The notes beneath the pieces are model-generated. The model did not search any database and was not told where the DNA came from. It saw only the letters and a list, made by a program, of their open reading frames with translations. A stretch of 24,421 nt of DNA from Betaproteobacteria bacterium (GTDB taxonomy: Bacteria > Pseudomonadota > Gammaproteobacteria > Burkholderiales > Burkholderiaceae_C), in NCBI GenBank assembly GCA_009923895.1, contig RFSP01000002.1:1-24421 (forward strand), written 5' to 3'. Numbering within the stretch: the stretch's first letter is position 1; each line of letters begins with the position of its first letter. Both the position numbers and the translations under genes were made by a program. Positions 7,114 to 16,981 of the stretch are shown piece by piece.

Positions 7114-8700
7114 ATGGAACTCACCCTCTGGACGTACGAAGGCCCTCCCCACGTGGGTGCCATGCGGATCGCCACGGCACTGAAAGATGTGCACTACGTG
7201 TTGCATGCCCCCCAAGGGGACACCTATGCAGACCTGCTCTTCACGATGATTGAGCGCCTGCCGCGGCGTCCCCCTGTCACCTACACCACCTTTGCTGCCC
7301 GCGACTTGGGTGCCGATACGGCGCAGCTGTTTCAGTCAGCCGCCCGACAGGCCTGCGAGCGGTTTCAGCCCAAGGCCTTGCTGGTGGGCGCCTCCTGCAC
7401 GGCTGAATTGTTGCAAGATGACCCGGCGGGGCTGATTCAGTCGCTCAACCTCGATATCCCAGTGGTCCCATTGGAGTTGCCGTCGTACCAGCGCAAAGAA
7501 AATTGGGGCGCGGCCGAGACCTTCTACCAGCTGGTGCGTCGCCTCACGCAGGGCGCCCCCACGGACAAGCCCGCACGCGAGCCAGGGGCCCCTGCCCGCT
7601 GCAACATCCTGGGCCCCACGGCGTTGGGGTTTCGGCACCGCGACGACGTCAAAGAAATCACGACGCTGCTTCAGAGCCTGGGCATTGAGATCTCGGTGGT
7701 GGCGCCTTGGCAAGCCAGCGTGGCAGACCTCGTGCGCCTACCCCAGGCCGACTTCAATGTGCTGCTGTACCCGGAGATTGGATACACCACTGCCGCTTGG
7801 ATGGAACGCCAGTTTGGCTTGCCCTACACACGCACCATTCCCATCGGACAAGCCGCCACGCAAGAGTTTGTGCAAGAGGTGTGCACGTTGGCGAAATTGA
7901 CACCACCGCCTGTCGAAAGCTCACGCGCCCGGTGGTATGCACGATCGGTGGACTCGACCTATCTCACTGGCAAACGGGTGTTCATCTTTGGTGACGCCAC
8001 ACATGCCGTGGCCGCGGCCCGCGTGGCCAAGGAAGAGATGGGATTTGAAGTGGTGGGTCTGGGCACTTACAGCCGCGAATTCGCGCGCGAGGTGCGTGCG
8101 GCCGCCACGGCGCTGGGTTTGGAAGCGCTCATCACGGACAACTACCTGGAAGTCGAAGCGCGCATCGAGGCATTGCAGCCCGAGTTGATCTTGGGCACCC
8201 AAATGGAGCGGCACATCGCCAAGCGTCACGGCATCGGTTGCGCCGTCATTTCAGCGCCGGTGCACGTGCAAGACTTCCCAGCCCGGTATGCCCCTCAAAT
8301 GGGTTTGGAAGGCGCCAATGTGTTGTTCGACACCTGGATCCATCCGCTCATGATGGGTCTGGAAGAACATTTGTTGGGGATGTTCAAGGAAGACTTTGAA
8401 TTCCATGAGTCGGCGGCACCGTCTCACCTCGGCCACGCGCGGGGGTCCGCGGCCAACGAGCCGGATACCCCCCAACCAGATGCAACGCCTGTGTTGGCCA
8501 AAGCGGTGGGCAGCGATGTCAATGACACTGCCGTGGCCGGAGGACTTTGGACACCAGAAGCCGAAAAAGAGCTGGGAAAGATCCCGTTTTTTGTTCGTGG
8601 CAAGGCCAAGCGCAATACCGAGCGCTACGCCGCTGAGTTCGGTGTGGTTCAAATCACCGTGGAGACACTCTATGACGCCAAAGCGCATTTCAGTCGCTGA
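7114..8700 (+). CDS. bchB: Dark-operative protochlorophyllide reductase subunit BchB
   Basis: A 528-residue NifK-like partner of BchN in DPOR. The N-terminus MELTLWTYEGPPHVGAMRIA is diagnostic. Asp36 (HAPQGDTYADLLF) is the unusual aspartate ligand of the NB 4Fe-4S cluster known from the crystal structure, and the numbering here is identical. The body carries LVGASCTAELLQDDPAGL and the IGCAVISAPVHVQDFPARYA region near the substrate pocket. The C-terminal ~60 residues (WTPEAEKELGKIPFFVRGKA and beyond) form the small helical domain typical of BchB/ChlB, joined by a low-complexity Pro/Ala linker. The 3' end overlaps bchH by 29 nt. Confidence 0.96.
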   Translation: MELTLWTYEGPPHVGAMRIATALKDVHYVLHAPQGDTYADLLFTMIERLPRRPPVTYTTFAARDLGADTAQLFQSAARQACERFQPKALLVGASCTAELLQDDPAGLIQSLNLDIPVVPLELPSYQRKENWGAAETFYQLVRRLTQGAPTDKPAREPGAPARCNILGPTALGFRHRDDVKEITTLLQSLGIEISVVAPWQASVADLVRLPQADFNVLLYPEIGYTTAAWMERQFGLPYTRTIPIGQAATQEFVQEVCTLAKLTPPPVESSRARWYARSVDSTYLTGKRVFIFGDATHAVAAARVAKEEMGFEVVGLGTYSREFAREVRAAATALGLEALITDNYLEVEARIEALQPELILGTQMERHIAKRHGIGCAVISAPVHVQDFPARYAPQMGLEGANVLFDTWIHPLMMGLEEHLLGMFKEDFEFHESAAPSHLGHARGSAANEPDTPQPDATPVLAKAVGSDVNDTAVAGGLWTPEAEKELGKIPFFVRGKAKRNTERYAAEFGVVQITVETLYDAKAHFSR

Positions 8701-11700
8701 CGTCAAGGCCCCGTCGCTGCGGGTGGTGTTGCTCACCATGGACCACCATTTGGCCAGCGCGGCTTTGCGCGCAGACCAAAGACTGCGAAAAGACATGCCC
8801 GGTGTGTCGCTGACCGTGCACACCGCAGCCAGTTGGCGCAGTCACGACGATGCGCTGCAAGAGTGCCGCAAAGACCTCTCTCAGGCCGATTTGATCATCG
8901 TGAGCATGTTGTTCATGGAAGATCATTTCCTGCCTGTTCTCGACGACCTGCGTGCAAACCGTGATCGCTGCGACGCCATGGTTTGCATCATGTCGGCCCC
9001 CGAGGTGATGCAGCTCACCCGCATGGGGCGCTATGTGGCCAGCGCAGAGCCCGGGGGGCTTGTGGGCTTGTTGCGCAAACTGCGCCCCACACCGCGCAGA
9101 GATTCCGGCGCTTCGCATTCGTCCGACACCGCAGGGGCTCGACAAATGGCCATGCTTCGGCGTTTGCCCAAGCTGTTGCGCTTTATTCCCGGCACGGCGC
9201 AAGACCTTCGCATCTTTTTCTTGGTGATGCGTTATTGGCTCGCGGGGTCTGAAGACAACCTGCGCAGCATGGTGCATTTGCTGATTCAGCGCTATGCACT
9301 CGCCGAGCGGGCCATTTGGAAAGAACGTGCACAGGTTCAAGAACCGGTCGACTACCCCGAGGTGGGTATTTACCACCCCAAAATCCGTTCTCGTTTGAGC
9401 GAAGACTTGGCCGACCTTCCTGGACTTCGTGACGCACGCAAGCCGGTGGTCGGATTGCTCGTGCTGCGGTCTTATCTGCTGTCGGGCAATACGGCGCACT
9501 ATGACGCGGTGATTGGCTCTTTGGAGTCACAAGGCTATGCGGTCATCCCCGCGTTTGCCAGCGGACTCGATGCGCGCCCTGCCATTGAACGCTTCTTCAT
9601 CAAAAACCAAAAGTCCCGCATCGAGGCGCTGGTGTCCTTGACAGGGTTCTCCTTGGTGGGCGGGCCGGCTTATAACGACGCGAAAGCGGCAGAAAAGGTC
9701 TTGACGACCTTGGATGTGCCCTACTTGACGGCGCACCCTTTGGAGTTCCAATCCATCGATCAATGGGCCCAGTCAGCGCGGGGTTTACTCCCGGTGGAAA
9801 GCACCATCATGGTGGCCATCCCAGAGCTTGACGGCGCCACCTCCCCCATGGTGTTCGGGGGACGCACCGGCGGCAAAGGCACCACCTGTCACGGTTGCGC
9901 CAGGGCCTGCACGTTTGAGGCGGCCCACGATGTGCATGACATGTTTGTGTGCACCGAACGCACCGACCAATTGGTGGCCCGGGTCAGCCGTTGGGTGCAA
10001 TTGCGCATCAAACCCCGTGATCAACGGCGTCTGGCCATTGTGCTTTTCAACTTCCCGCCCCAAGCGGGCAATGTGGGGACGGCCGCTTTTTTGGCGGTTT
10101 TTGAGTCCTTGTTCAACACCTTGCAATCGTTGAAGTCCCAAGGCTACGCCGTGGATGTGCCTGCGAGTGTGGATGAGCTGCGACACATGATCTTGGAAGG
10201 CAATGCCAAGGCCTTGGGCACGCACGCCAATGTCCAGGCCCGCGTGTCTGCATCAGACCACGTGGCCAACGAGCCTTGGCTCAAGGAGATTGAAGCGCAA
10301 TGGGGCCCTGCCCCTGGCACCCATCTGACCGATGGCCGCGATCTCTTCATTCTGGGTGTCCGTCTCGGACAAGTCCTGGTCGCATTGCAGCCGGGCATGG
10401 GCTACGAAGGCGACCCCATGCGCATGTTGTTCGAAAAGGGACTGGCCCCCACCCACGCCTTCAGTGCTTTTTATCGCTACCTTCGAGAAGACTTCCGTGC
10501 GGACGCGGTCTTGCACTTTGGCACCCACGGGGCCCTGGAGTTCATGCCCGGAAAGCAAACCGGCCTGTCGGGGGACTGCTGGCCAGAGCGACTTCTGGGG
10601 GCCTTGCCCAACGTCTATCTATACGCCTCCAACAACCCCTCAGAAGGCGCCTTGGCCAAGCGCCGGGCTGCAGCCACGCTGGTGAGCTATCTCACACCCA
10701 CTGTCACCCAATCGGGACTTTACAGAGGCCTTTCCGAGTTGCGACAGACGCTGGATCGGTGGCGCCAGACCGACGCCAAGTCAGAGGCAGAGCGTCAGGA
10801 ACTGCTTCCACTCATCCTGGACCAGGTCCAGGAGCTCGAGATGGACGTGCCCAAGGATCTGAATCTCGAAGATTCCCTTGCGGTGTCCAAGTGGACCGCT
10901 GCATTGTCCGAGCAACTGCTTGAAGTCGAATATGCCCTGATCCCCCAGGGCTTGCACGTGGTGGGCAGGCTGCCATCCAGAGACGAGAGACGGTCGACAT
11001 TGATGGCGATGGCGCAGGCGATGGAGCTCGAGCAACCGCAGGCCATCGACGCCCTGCTGGATGGCCACCCAGTGAATTTGCAGGCGCTGCGAGGCCCTTC
11101 TGGACAGCCTTTGACGCAGAAAGAACAAGAGTCCCTCACCCAACTGGTTCGTTGCAATGACTTGTTGCAACAAGACCATGAGTTGTCTGGTTTGATGAGG
11201 GCCCTGGATGGTCGCTACATCCCGCCGGCCCCAGGGGGCGACTTGATTCGCAATCCTCAAGTGCTGCCCACTGGGCGCAATATTCATGGCCTGGACCCCT
11301 TCAGAATGCCATCGACTTTTGCGGTGCGCGATGGGCAGCGCCAAGCCGAGAAGTTGTTGAGCCGCAGTCGCGCCGAGGGTCAGGCTTGGCCTGAGACGAT
11401 CGCCATGGTCTTGTGGGGCACTGACAACCTCAAATCCGAGGGCGGACCTCTCGCTCAAGCCCTCGCTTTGATGGGAGCGGTGCCTCGCTTTGACAACTAC
11501 GGCCGCTTGGCAGGCGCTGCGCTGCGGCCGCTGTCCGAATTGGGACGCCCTCGCATCGATGTGGTCATCACGCTCTCAGGCATTTTCCGAGATCTGCTGC
11601 CCATGCAGATTCGGCTTTTGGCCGAAGCTGCGCTCTTGGCCGCCAGCGCCGACGAAGACCCAGAGCAGAACTTCATCCGCAAACACGCCTTGGCCTTCCA

Positions 11701-12487
11701 AGCAGCCCACGGGGGTGACCTGGAGGCGGCTTCACTGCGAGTCTTTGGCAATGCAGAAGGCGCTTATGGCGCCAATGTGAACCACCTGATCGACAGCGGA
11801 TGCTGGGAATCCGAAGATGAATTGGGCAATGCCTTCACACAAAGAAAAGGGTTTGCCTACAGCCGCGAAGGCCAACCCATCCGTCACAACGCGCTGTTGC
11901 AAAGCGTGCTGTCGGATGTGGCTTTGACCTACCAAAACGTGGACTCGGTGGAACTGGGTGTGACCAGCGTGGACACCTATTTCGACACCTTGGGTGGCAT
12001 CAGCCGGGCCGTGTTGCAGGCCAAGGCCCAAAGCCAAGGCAGCGATGCCGTCGCCCCGCCCGTCTATATCGGTGATCAGACCCAGGGCGATGGCGTGGTC
12101 CGCAGCCTCAGCGAGCAAGTCGCCCTTGAAACACGCACGCGCATGCTCAACCCGAAGTGGCATGAGAGCATGTTGCAGCATGGCTACGAGGGCGTTCGCC
12201 AGATCGAGGCCCATTTGACAAACACCCTCGGGTGGTCGGCCACCACCGGGCAAGTGCAGCCTTGGGTGTACCAGCAACTGGCTCAAACATTCATATTGGA
12301 TCCGGCGATGCGTGAGCGCATGGCCCAACTCAATCCGGCAGCGTCGGCCAAGTTTGCCAATCGCTTGCTAGAGGCGTCGCGCAGGCAGTTTTGGCAGCCT
12401 GACGCTCAGACGTTGCAGTCACTGCGGGACGCGGGCGCCGAGCTCGAGGACCGCCTCGAAGGTATTCAAGAAGGGTTGCCCGCATGA
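8672..12487 (+). CDS. bchH: Magnesium chelatase subunit H (BchH)
   Basis: A 1271-residue large catalytic subunit that binds protoporphyrin IX and inserts Mg2+ with the AAA+ subunits BchI and BchD (not in this window). CobN/Mg-chelatase family features include GGRTGGKGTTCHGCARACTF, FNFPPQAGNVGTAAFLAVFE, and HFGTHGALEFMPGKQTGLSG followed by SNNPSEG. Length fits BchH (roughly 1200-1270). The start at 8672 (MTPKRISVADVKAPSLRVVL) was chosen because the Rossmann-like N-terminus LRVVLLTMDHHLASA follows. The same frame is open to 8396, but that part lies within bchB and has no BchH character. The 29-nt overlap with bchB and 4-nt overlap with bchL indicate translational coupling. Confidence 0.95.
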   Translation: MTPKRISVADVKAPSLRVVLLTMDHHLASAALRADQRLRKDMPGVSLTVHTAASWRSHDDALQECRKDLSQADLIIVSMLFMEDHFLPVLDDLRANRDRCDAMVCIMSAPEVMQLTRMGRYVASAEPGGLVGLLRKLRPTPRRDSGASHSSDTAGARQMAMLRRLPKLLRFIPGTAQDLRIFFLVMRYWLAGSEDNLRSMVHLLIQRYALAERAIWKERAQVQEPVDYPEVGIYHPKIRSRLSEDLADLPGLRDARKPVVGLLVLRSYLLSGNTAHYDAVIGSLESQGYAVIPAFASGLDARPAIERFFIKNQKSRIEALVSLTGFSLVGGPAYNDAKAAEKVLTTLDVPYLTAHPLEFQSIDQWAQSARGLLPVESTIMVAIPELDGATSPMVFGGRTGGKGTTCHGCARACTFEAAHDVHDMFVCTERTDQLVARVSRWVQLRIKPRDQRRLAIVLFNFPPQAGNVGTAAFLAVFESLFNTLQSLKSQGYAVDVPASVDELRHMILEGNAKALGTHANVQARVSASDHVANEPWLKEIEAQWGPAPGTHLTDGRDLFILGVRLGQVLVALQPGMGYEGDPMRMLFEKGLAPTHAFSAFYRYLREDFRADAVLHFGTHGALEFMPGKQTGLSGDCWPERLLGALPNVYLYASNNPSEGALAKRRAAATLVSYLTPTVTQSGLYRGLSELRQTLDRWRQTDAKSEAERQELLPLILDQVQELEMDVPKDLNLEDSLAVSKWTAALSEQLLEVEYALIPQGLHVVGRLPSRDERRSTLMAMAQAMELEQPQAIDALLDGHPVNLQALRGPSGQPLTQKEQESLTQLVRCNDLLQQDHELSGLMRALDGRYIPPAPGGDLIRNPQVLPTGRNIHGLDPFRMPSTFAVRDGQRQAEKLLSRSRAEGQAWPETIAMVLWGTDNLKSEGGPLAQALALMGAVPRFDNYGRLAGAALRPLSELGRPRIDVVITLSGIFRDLLPMQIRLLAEAALLAASADEDPEQNFIRKHALAFQAAHGGDLEAASLRVFGNAEGAYGANVNHLIDSGCWESEDELGNAFTQRKGFAYSREGQPIRHNALLQSVLSDVALTYQNVDSVELGVTSVDTYFDTLGGISRAVLQAKAQSQGSDAVAPPVYIGDQTQGDGVVRSLSEQVALETRTRMLNPKWHESMLQHGYEGVRQIEAHLTNTLGWSATTGQVQPWVYQQLAQTFILDPAMRERMAQLNPAASAKFANRLLEASRRQFWQPDAQTLQSLRDAGAELEDRLEGIQEGLPA

Positions 12488-13404
12488 ACGATTCATTGGT
12501 TGAAGTCACCCGTGTTCCCGTGAGCTCCATTGGGAAGAAACATCTCGATGGCGAAGGGAGCGTCCAAGTTCATATGGACCCCACCGTCAAGATCGGAACG
12601 GCCAAGGTGTTTGCGGTGTACGGCAAAGGTGGCATCGGTAAAAGCACCACTTCATCCAATCTTTCTGTGGCTTTTAGCAAGCTTGGAAAGCGCGTGCTGC
12701 AAATCGGATGCGACCCCAAACACGACTCCACCTTCACGCTCACCAAGCGCTTGATGCCCACAGTGATCGACGCATTGGAGGCGGTGGACTTTCACGCTGA
12801 AGAGCTGCGGTTGGAGGACTTTGTCTTCAAAGGCTACAACGGCGTCATGTGTGTCGAAGCAGGCGGCCCCCCCGCGGGAACGGGCTGTGGTGGGTATGTG
12901 GTGGGCCAAACCGTCAAGTTGCTCAAAGAGCACCACCTGCTTGAGGACACCGACGTGGTCATATTTGACGTGCTGGGCGACGTGGTCTGCGGCGGCTTTG
13001 CGGCGCCACTGCAGCATGCAGACCGTGCGCTCATTGTGACGGCCAACGATTTCGACTCGATCTTCGCGATGAATCGCATCGTGCAAGCCATTGGGGCCAA
13101 GTCCAAGAACTACAACGTCCGCTTGGGCGGTGTCATCGCCAACCGCAGCGATGCCACCGATCAAATCGACAAATTCAATGACCGCGTGGGGCTCCAAACC
13201 TTGGCGCATTTCCCGATGCTCGATGAGATCCGCCGCAGTCGCCTCAACAAGTCGACGTTGTTCGAGTTGGAAGCCACACCCGCGGTGGCCAGTGTGCAAG
13301 ACGAATACCTCCGCCTTGCAGCTCGATTGTGGGCCGGCACCGATCCTTTGCCCGCTGTGCCCATGAAGGATCGCGACATCTTTGACCTGCTGGGTTTTGA
13401 CTGA
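12484..13404 (+). CDS. bchL: Dark-operative protochlorophyllide reductase iron protein BchL
   Basis: A 306-residue NifH-like ATPase that passes electrons from ferredoxin to BchNB. The P-loop YGKGGIGKSTTSSN is at about 46-59. Cys135 (AGTGCGGYVVGQ) and Cys169 (LGDVVCGGFAAPL) are the two ligands of the bridging 4Fe-4S cluster, and their 34-residue spacing matches the family. The switch region QIGCDPKHDSTFTL follows the P-loop. The start ATG at 12484 overlaps the bchH stop (ATGA). The ~40-residue N-terminal extension before the ATPase core is usual for purple bacterial BchL. Confidence 0.97.
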   Translation: MNDSLVEVTRVPVSSIGKKHLDGEGSVQVHMDPTVKIGTAKVFAVYGKGGIGKSTTSSNLSVAFSKLGKRVLQIGCDPKHDSTFTLTKRLMPTVIDALEAVDFHAEELRLEDFVFKGYNGVMCVEAGGPPAGTGCGGYVVGQTVKLLKEHHLLEDTDVVIFDVLGDVVCGGFAAPLQHADRALIVTANDFDSIFAMNRIVQAIGAKSKNYNVRLGGVIANRSDATDQIDKFNDRVGLQTLAHFPMLDEIRRSRLNKSTLFELEATPAVASVQDEYLRLAARLWAGTDPLPAVPMKDRDIFDLLGFD

Positions 13405-14108
13405 TGAACCACATCGCATACCAACAGCGTCGAAGCGAAATCGCGCACTACTTCGACCGAACGGCATCGGCGGCCTGGGCGCGGCTGACCTCAAAAGAGC
13501 CCTTGGGTCGCATACGCAGCAGTGTCCGCCAGGGACGCTCGCAGATGCAATCGACATTGCTGTCGTGGTTGCCGCAAGACATGTCCGGACTTCGCGTGCT
13601 TGATGCCGGATGCGGCACGGGGCTGCTGTCCTGCGAGGCGGCAGCCCGAGGTGCCACCGTCTTGGCCATTGACCTGTCGCCCACCTTGGTCGAGTTGGCC
13701 CAAGAACGCCTTCAGCGAGAGCAACCCCACTTGAGCGGGCGAATCGACTTTCGCTCTGGAGACATGTTGGATGAGGCCCTGGGTGAGTTTGATCATGTCG
13801 TCGCCATGGACTCCCTGATCCATTACAGCTGCGATGACATCGCGCAGGCGCTCGCGCATTTGAGCCGACGCACTCGCAAGTCCATGGTGTTCACCTTTGC
13901 GCCCCGCACGCCCTTGCTTGCAGCCCTTCATCGCGTGGGGCGCCTGTTTCCCCGGGGTGATCGATCTCCCGCACTAGAGCCTGTCGCTCAAGAGGCCCTG
14001 CACAGCGCACTGTCAAGCCGACTCGTCTCTGGGGACTGGCAGGCAGCGCGCTGTCATCGCGTGGCGCACGGGTTTTACACCTCCCAAGCCTGGGAGTGGA
14101 CACGGTGA
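13404..14108 (+). CDS. bchM: Magnesium-protoporphyrin IX O-methyltransferase BchM
   Basis: A 234-residue SAM-dependent methyltransferase that methylates the C13 propionate of Mg-protoporphyrin IX, making the substrate of AcsF. SAM motif I is LRVLDAGCGTGLLSCEAA (about 63-80), followed by the acidic loop VLAIDLS. The N-terminus HIAYQQRRSEIAHYFDRTAS resembles BchM/ChlM (YFDxTA). The C-terminal GFYTSQAW segment is also typical. Its start shares one base with the bchL stop (TGATG). Confidence 0.95.
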   Translation: MNHIAYQQRRSEIAHYFDRTASAAWARLTSKEPLGRIRSSVRQGRSQMQSTLLSWLPQDMSGLRVLDAGCGTGLLSCEAAARGATVLAIDLSPTLVELAQERLQREQPHLSGRIDFRSGDMLDEALGEFDHVVAMDSLIHYSCDDIAQALAHLSRRTRKSMVFTFAPRTPLLAALHRVGRLFPRGDRSPALEPVAQEALHSALSSRLVSGDWQAARCHRVAHGFYTSQAWEWTR

Positions 14109-15535
14109 TAAAAGGGCGTCTGCAATGGCCGATCCCAAAGTGGATCCGGCACTACGGCATGCGGTTCATGCCTTTCGCAGACGCGGCGTCGCCCGACCTG
14201 CCCTTGCCCCGGCTGTTGCGACTGTCTTTGTTCCAAGCGGTGATTGGCATGAGCACCGCGTTGCTCGTGGGCACATTGAACCGCGTGATGATTTTGGAGC
14301 TCGGGATTCCCGCCTGGTGGGTGGCTCTGAGTGTGGGCCTGCCCATGGTGTTTGCTCCCTTTCGCGCCTTGATCGGCTACCGCAGCGATACCCACCCGTC
14401 AGCCCTGGGCCTTCGAAGAATTCCCTATCTTTGGATGGGCAGCCTGATGCTTTTTGGCGGGTTGGCCATCATGCCCTTTGCCTTGTTGCTGCTGTCTGAG
14501 GCGCAACACGCCAACCAGTGGTTGGGGCAGATCGGGGCCTGCTTGGCCTTTTTGCTCGTCGGCGCTGGCATTCAGATCACTCAGACCGCAGGCATGGCCC
14601 TGGCCAACGACTTGGCCACTGAAGAGAAGAGGCCCCGCGTGGTGGCGTTGCTCTACACGATGTTGTTGATGGGCATGATCGTCAGCAGTGTGATCTTTGG
14701 TGCCCTGCTCGCCGACTTTTCGTCAGTGCGATTGATCAAAGTGGTTCAAGGTTCGGCCGCCTTGGTGTTGGTGATCAATCTCATCTCGCTGTGGAAACAA
14801 GAAGCACGCCAATCCAGACGCGGTGCCCGTTCGGCCGGTGGATTCACAAGCTCGTGGAGTGCTCTGATGGAGCAACCCCACATGCGTCGCTTTCTCTGGA
14901 CCTTGGGCCTGGGAACGTGTGCGTTTTCAATGCAAGAGATTGTGTTGGAACCTTATGCCGGCGAAGTGTTGGGCTTGGGCGTTGGCGCCACCAGCGCCCT
15001 CACCGCGTTTTCATCTGGCGGGTCTTTGTTGGCCTTCATGCTTTCGGCGCGTTGGCTCAACCAAGGGATCACCGCCTTTCGGCTGGCCAGCCTGGGTGCA
15101 TTGCTGGGGGTGTTGGCCTTTGTGGGCGTGATCTTTTCTGCGCCCCTGCAGTCCCAAGGCTTGTTTCAGGCCAGCGTGACCTTGATCGGCTTTTCTGGCG
15201 GGCTGTTCTCCGTGAGCATGTTGGTGTCTGCCATGACCTTTGCCAGCCCGGAGTTCAGCGGTTTGGTATTGGGGGCCTGGGGCGGAGTCCAAGCCACCGC
15301 CGCTGGCTTCTCGATGGCTCTGGGGGGTGCTCTGCGCGATGGGATCTCCCACTTGGCGCAACAGGGGGCTTTGGGAGAAGCGCTGCGATCGACCGTCACA
15401 GGCTACAGCGCTGTGTATCACTTGGAGATGTATCTGTTGTTTGTGGTGTTGGCCGCGCTGGGGCCCATGTTGCGCAAGCGTGACATGGCGCCACAGTCCA
15501 CTTCCCGTTTTGGCCTGGCTGAATTGCCAGGGTGA
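14105..15535 (+). CDS. lhaA: LH1 antenna assembly protein LhaA (PucC/BCD family)
   Basis: A 476-residue 12-helix membrane protein of the PucC family that helps assemble the core antenna LH1. The position between bchM and puhA is the standard lhaA locus in purple bacteria. Family motifs are LNRVMILELGIPAWWVALSV, FRALIGYRSDTH, FLLVGAGIQITQTAGMALAN and SMQEIVLEPYAGEVLGL. A GTG at 14105 was chosen as start: it overlaps the bchM stop as GTGA and has GGGAG 8 nt upstream. A second in-frame GTG at 14096 overlaps that ribosome site. This intact copy provides the template that shows how much of pucC is missing in the right arm. Confidence 0.93.
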   Translation: MIKGRLQWPIPKWIRHYGMRFMPFADAASPDLPLPRLLRLSLFQAVIGMSTALLVGTLNRVMILELGIPAWWVALSVGLPMVFAPFRALIGYRSDTHPSALGLRRIPYLWMGSLMLFGGLAIMPFALLLLSEAQHANQWLGQIGACLAFLLVGAGIQITQTAGMALANDLATEEKRPRVVALLYTMLLMGMIVSSVIFGALLADFSSVRLIKVVQGSAALVLVINLISLWKQEARQSRRGARSAGGFTSSWSALMEQPHMRRFLWTLGLGTCAFSMQEIVLEPYAGEVLGLGVGATSALTAFSSGGSLLAFMLSARWLNQGITAFRLASLGALLGVLAFVGVIFSAPLQSQGLFQASVTLIGFSGGLFSVSMLVSAMTFASPEFSGLVLGAWGGVQATAAGFSMALGGALRDGISHLAQQGALGEALRSTVTGYSAVYHLEMYLLFVVLAALGPMLRKRDMAPQSTSRFGLAELPG

Positions 15536-15566
15536 TTGACCTTTCTTGCTCACAAGGAGAACGACC

Positions 15567-16328
15567 TTGGAAACCGGTGCAATAACTCAGTATGTCGATC
15601 TGGCCCAGTTGGTGCTTTACCTTTTCTGGATCTTTTTTGCCGGACTCATTTATTACCTGGTTCGCGAAAATCATCGCGAAGGCTACCCACTTGAATCCGG
15701 ACGCCCCGATGGTCCCCGCATGGAAGGATGGCCACCCGTGCCGGCCTCCAAGACCTTCAAACATGAAAATGGCCATGAAACGCTGAGCCCGGATCCGAAC
15801 CGGCCCGATGCGCACTTTGAGGGGCAACCCTCCCATGCGTGGAACGGCGCGCCGCTTGAACCGGTGGGCAATCCCCTGCTGGCGGGTGTGGGCCCCGGCG
15901 CATGGTCTCAACGGGCCGATGTGCCTGACATGACCCACCATGGCGAGGTCAAGATCGTCCCGCTGCGTGTGGCCACGCTCCATTCTGTGTCATCGCGGGA
16001 TATTGATCCGCGTGGCAAGCCGGTCATGGGCGCCGATGGCGCCGTGGCAGGCACCGTGGTGGACATGTGGGTCGACAAAGCAGAAATGCTGTTTCGCTAC
16101 ATTGAGCTTCAACTGGCCGATGGCAGCCGTCGACTGCTTCCCATCCCCTTCGCACGGATCAAGAGCGATGGTGTGCATGTGCAGGCCATCGTGGCCCAGC
16201 AGTTTGCTCATGTCCCGGTCACCAAGCATCCTGAGCAGGTCACGTTCTTGGAGGAGGAAAAAATCGCTGCCTGCTATGGCGCGGGCACCTTGTATGCCAC
16301 CCCAGAACGCCAAGAGCCCCTGATGTAA
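15567..16328 (+). CDS. puhA: Photosynthetic reaction centre H subunit PuhA
   Basis: A 253-residue reaction-centre H subunit, with one N-terminal transmembrane helix (LAQLVLYLFWIFFAGLIYYL, about 12-31) and a cytoplasmic PRC-barrel domain that stabilises the LM core and guides protons to QB. The N-terminus GAITQYVDLAQLVLYLFWIF and REGYPLES are family signatures. The start is a TTG at 15567, supported by AAGGAG 7 nt upstream. Extending to an upstream start at 15546 would run through that ribosome site. The C-terminal half contains PVMGADGAVAGTVVDMWVDK. It lies 31 nt after lhaA and shares one base with puhB. Confidence 0.96.
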   Translation: METGAITQYVDLAQLVLYLFWIFFAGLIYYLVRENHREGYPLESGRPDGPRMEGWPPVPASKTFKHENGHETLSPDPNRPDAHFEGQPSHAWNGAPLEPVGNPLLAGVGPGAWSQRADVPDMTHHGEVKIVPLRVATLHSVSSRDIDPRGKPVMGADGAVAGTVVDMWVDKAEMLFRYIELQLADGSRRLLPIPFARIKSDGVHVQAIVAQQFAHVPVTKHPEQVTFLEEEKIAACYGAGTLYATPERQEPLM

Positions 16329-16981
16329 TGAAGGCTGTCCATGAGCATGAATGGGAGGCCCAGCCTGGCCTGCCCGAGGCCCTGCCTGCGAACGAGCGCA
16401 TCTTGTGGCAAGGACAACCCCTGGTGGCGTCTTTGGCCATTCACGCTTTTCACATTCGCAAGGTGGCGCTGTATTTCTTGGTCATGTGGGCATGGCAGGC
16501 CGTGGTGCTTCTTGACGACCACGTTGATCGAAGGCTGGTGGTTGAACAACTCATGGTGTCGACCGTGTTGATCGCTGTGGCCCTCCTGTCACTGTGGGGA
16601 GCCGCATGGTGGTCGGCTAAAACCACGCTGTACACCATCACCGATCGACGCGTGGTGATGAGAATCGGCATTGTTTTGTCTGTGACCTTCAATTTGCCTT
16701 TCCGACAAATCAAGGCGGCTCACCTCAAACCCTGTTCCACGGGAACGGGCGATATCGCCATCGAGTTATCGCCATCCGCAAGAATCGGTTGGTTTCATTT
16801 GTGGCCGCATCAGCGCGCTTGGCATCTCAAGCATCCCCAACCCACCATGCGGAGTTTGGCGAATGCAGATCAGGTGTCGCAAACCTTGGGAATGGCGTGG
16901 CACCGTTGTCAAGAGAGGTCCACTCTGGAGCGCCGAGCACCCGAGCTGACATCTGTGGATCTGCAGGAAGTGGCTGCATGA
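16328..16981 (+). CDS. puhB: Photosynthetic complex putative assembly protein PuhB
   Basis: A 217-residue membrane protein required for normal reaction-centre assembly in Rhodobacter. The N-terminus has ALPANERILWQGQPL, the typical start of bacterial PH-domain-like proteins. Two to three hydrophobic helices follow (about 45-100), then TLYTITDRRVVMRIGIVLSV, the hallmark of the bPH-type domain. Start and stop are coupled to puhA (TAATG) and puhC (ATGA). Confidence 0.93.
   Translation: MKAVHEHEWEAQPGLPEALPANERILWQGQPLVASLAIHAFHIRKVALYFLVMWAWQAVVLLDDHVDRRLVVEQLMVSTVLIAVALLSLWGAAWWSAKTTLYTITDRRVVMRIGIVLSVTFNLPFRQIKAAHLKPCSTGTGDIAIELSPSARIGWFHLWPHQRAWHLKHPQPTMRSLANADQVSQTLGMAWHRCQERSTLERRAPELTSVDLQEVAA

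Noticed and set aside
8396..8671. A 1363-codon open frame extending bchH 276 nt upstream
   Set aside because: The extra part overlaps bchB and has no BchH-like content. The start at 8672 gives a normal BchH N-terminus.
9785..10225. Long antisense open frames inside bchH and other genes
   Set aside because: GC-rich coding DNA gives long shadow frames. These have no recognisable domains or ribosome sites.
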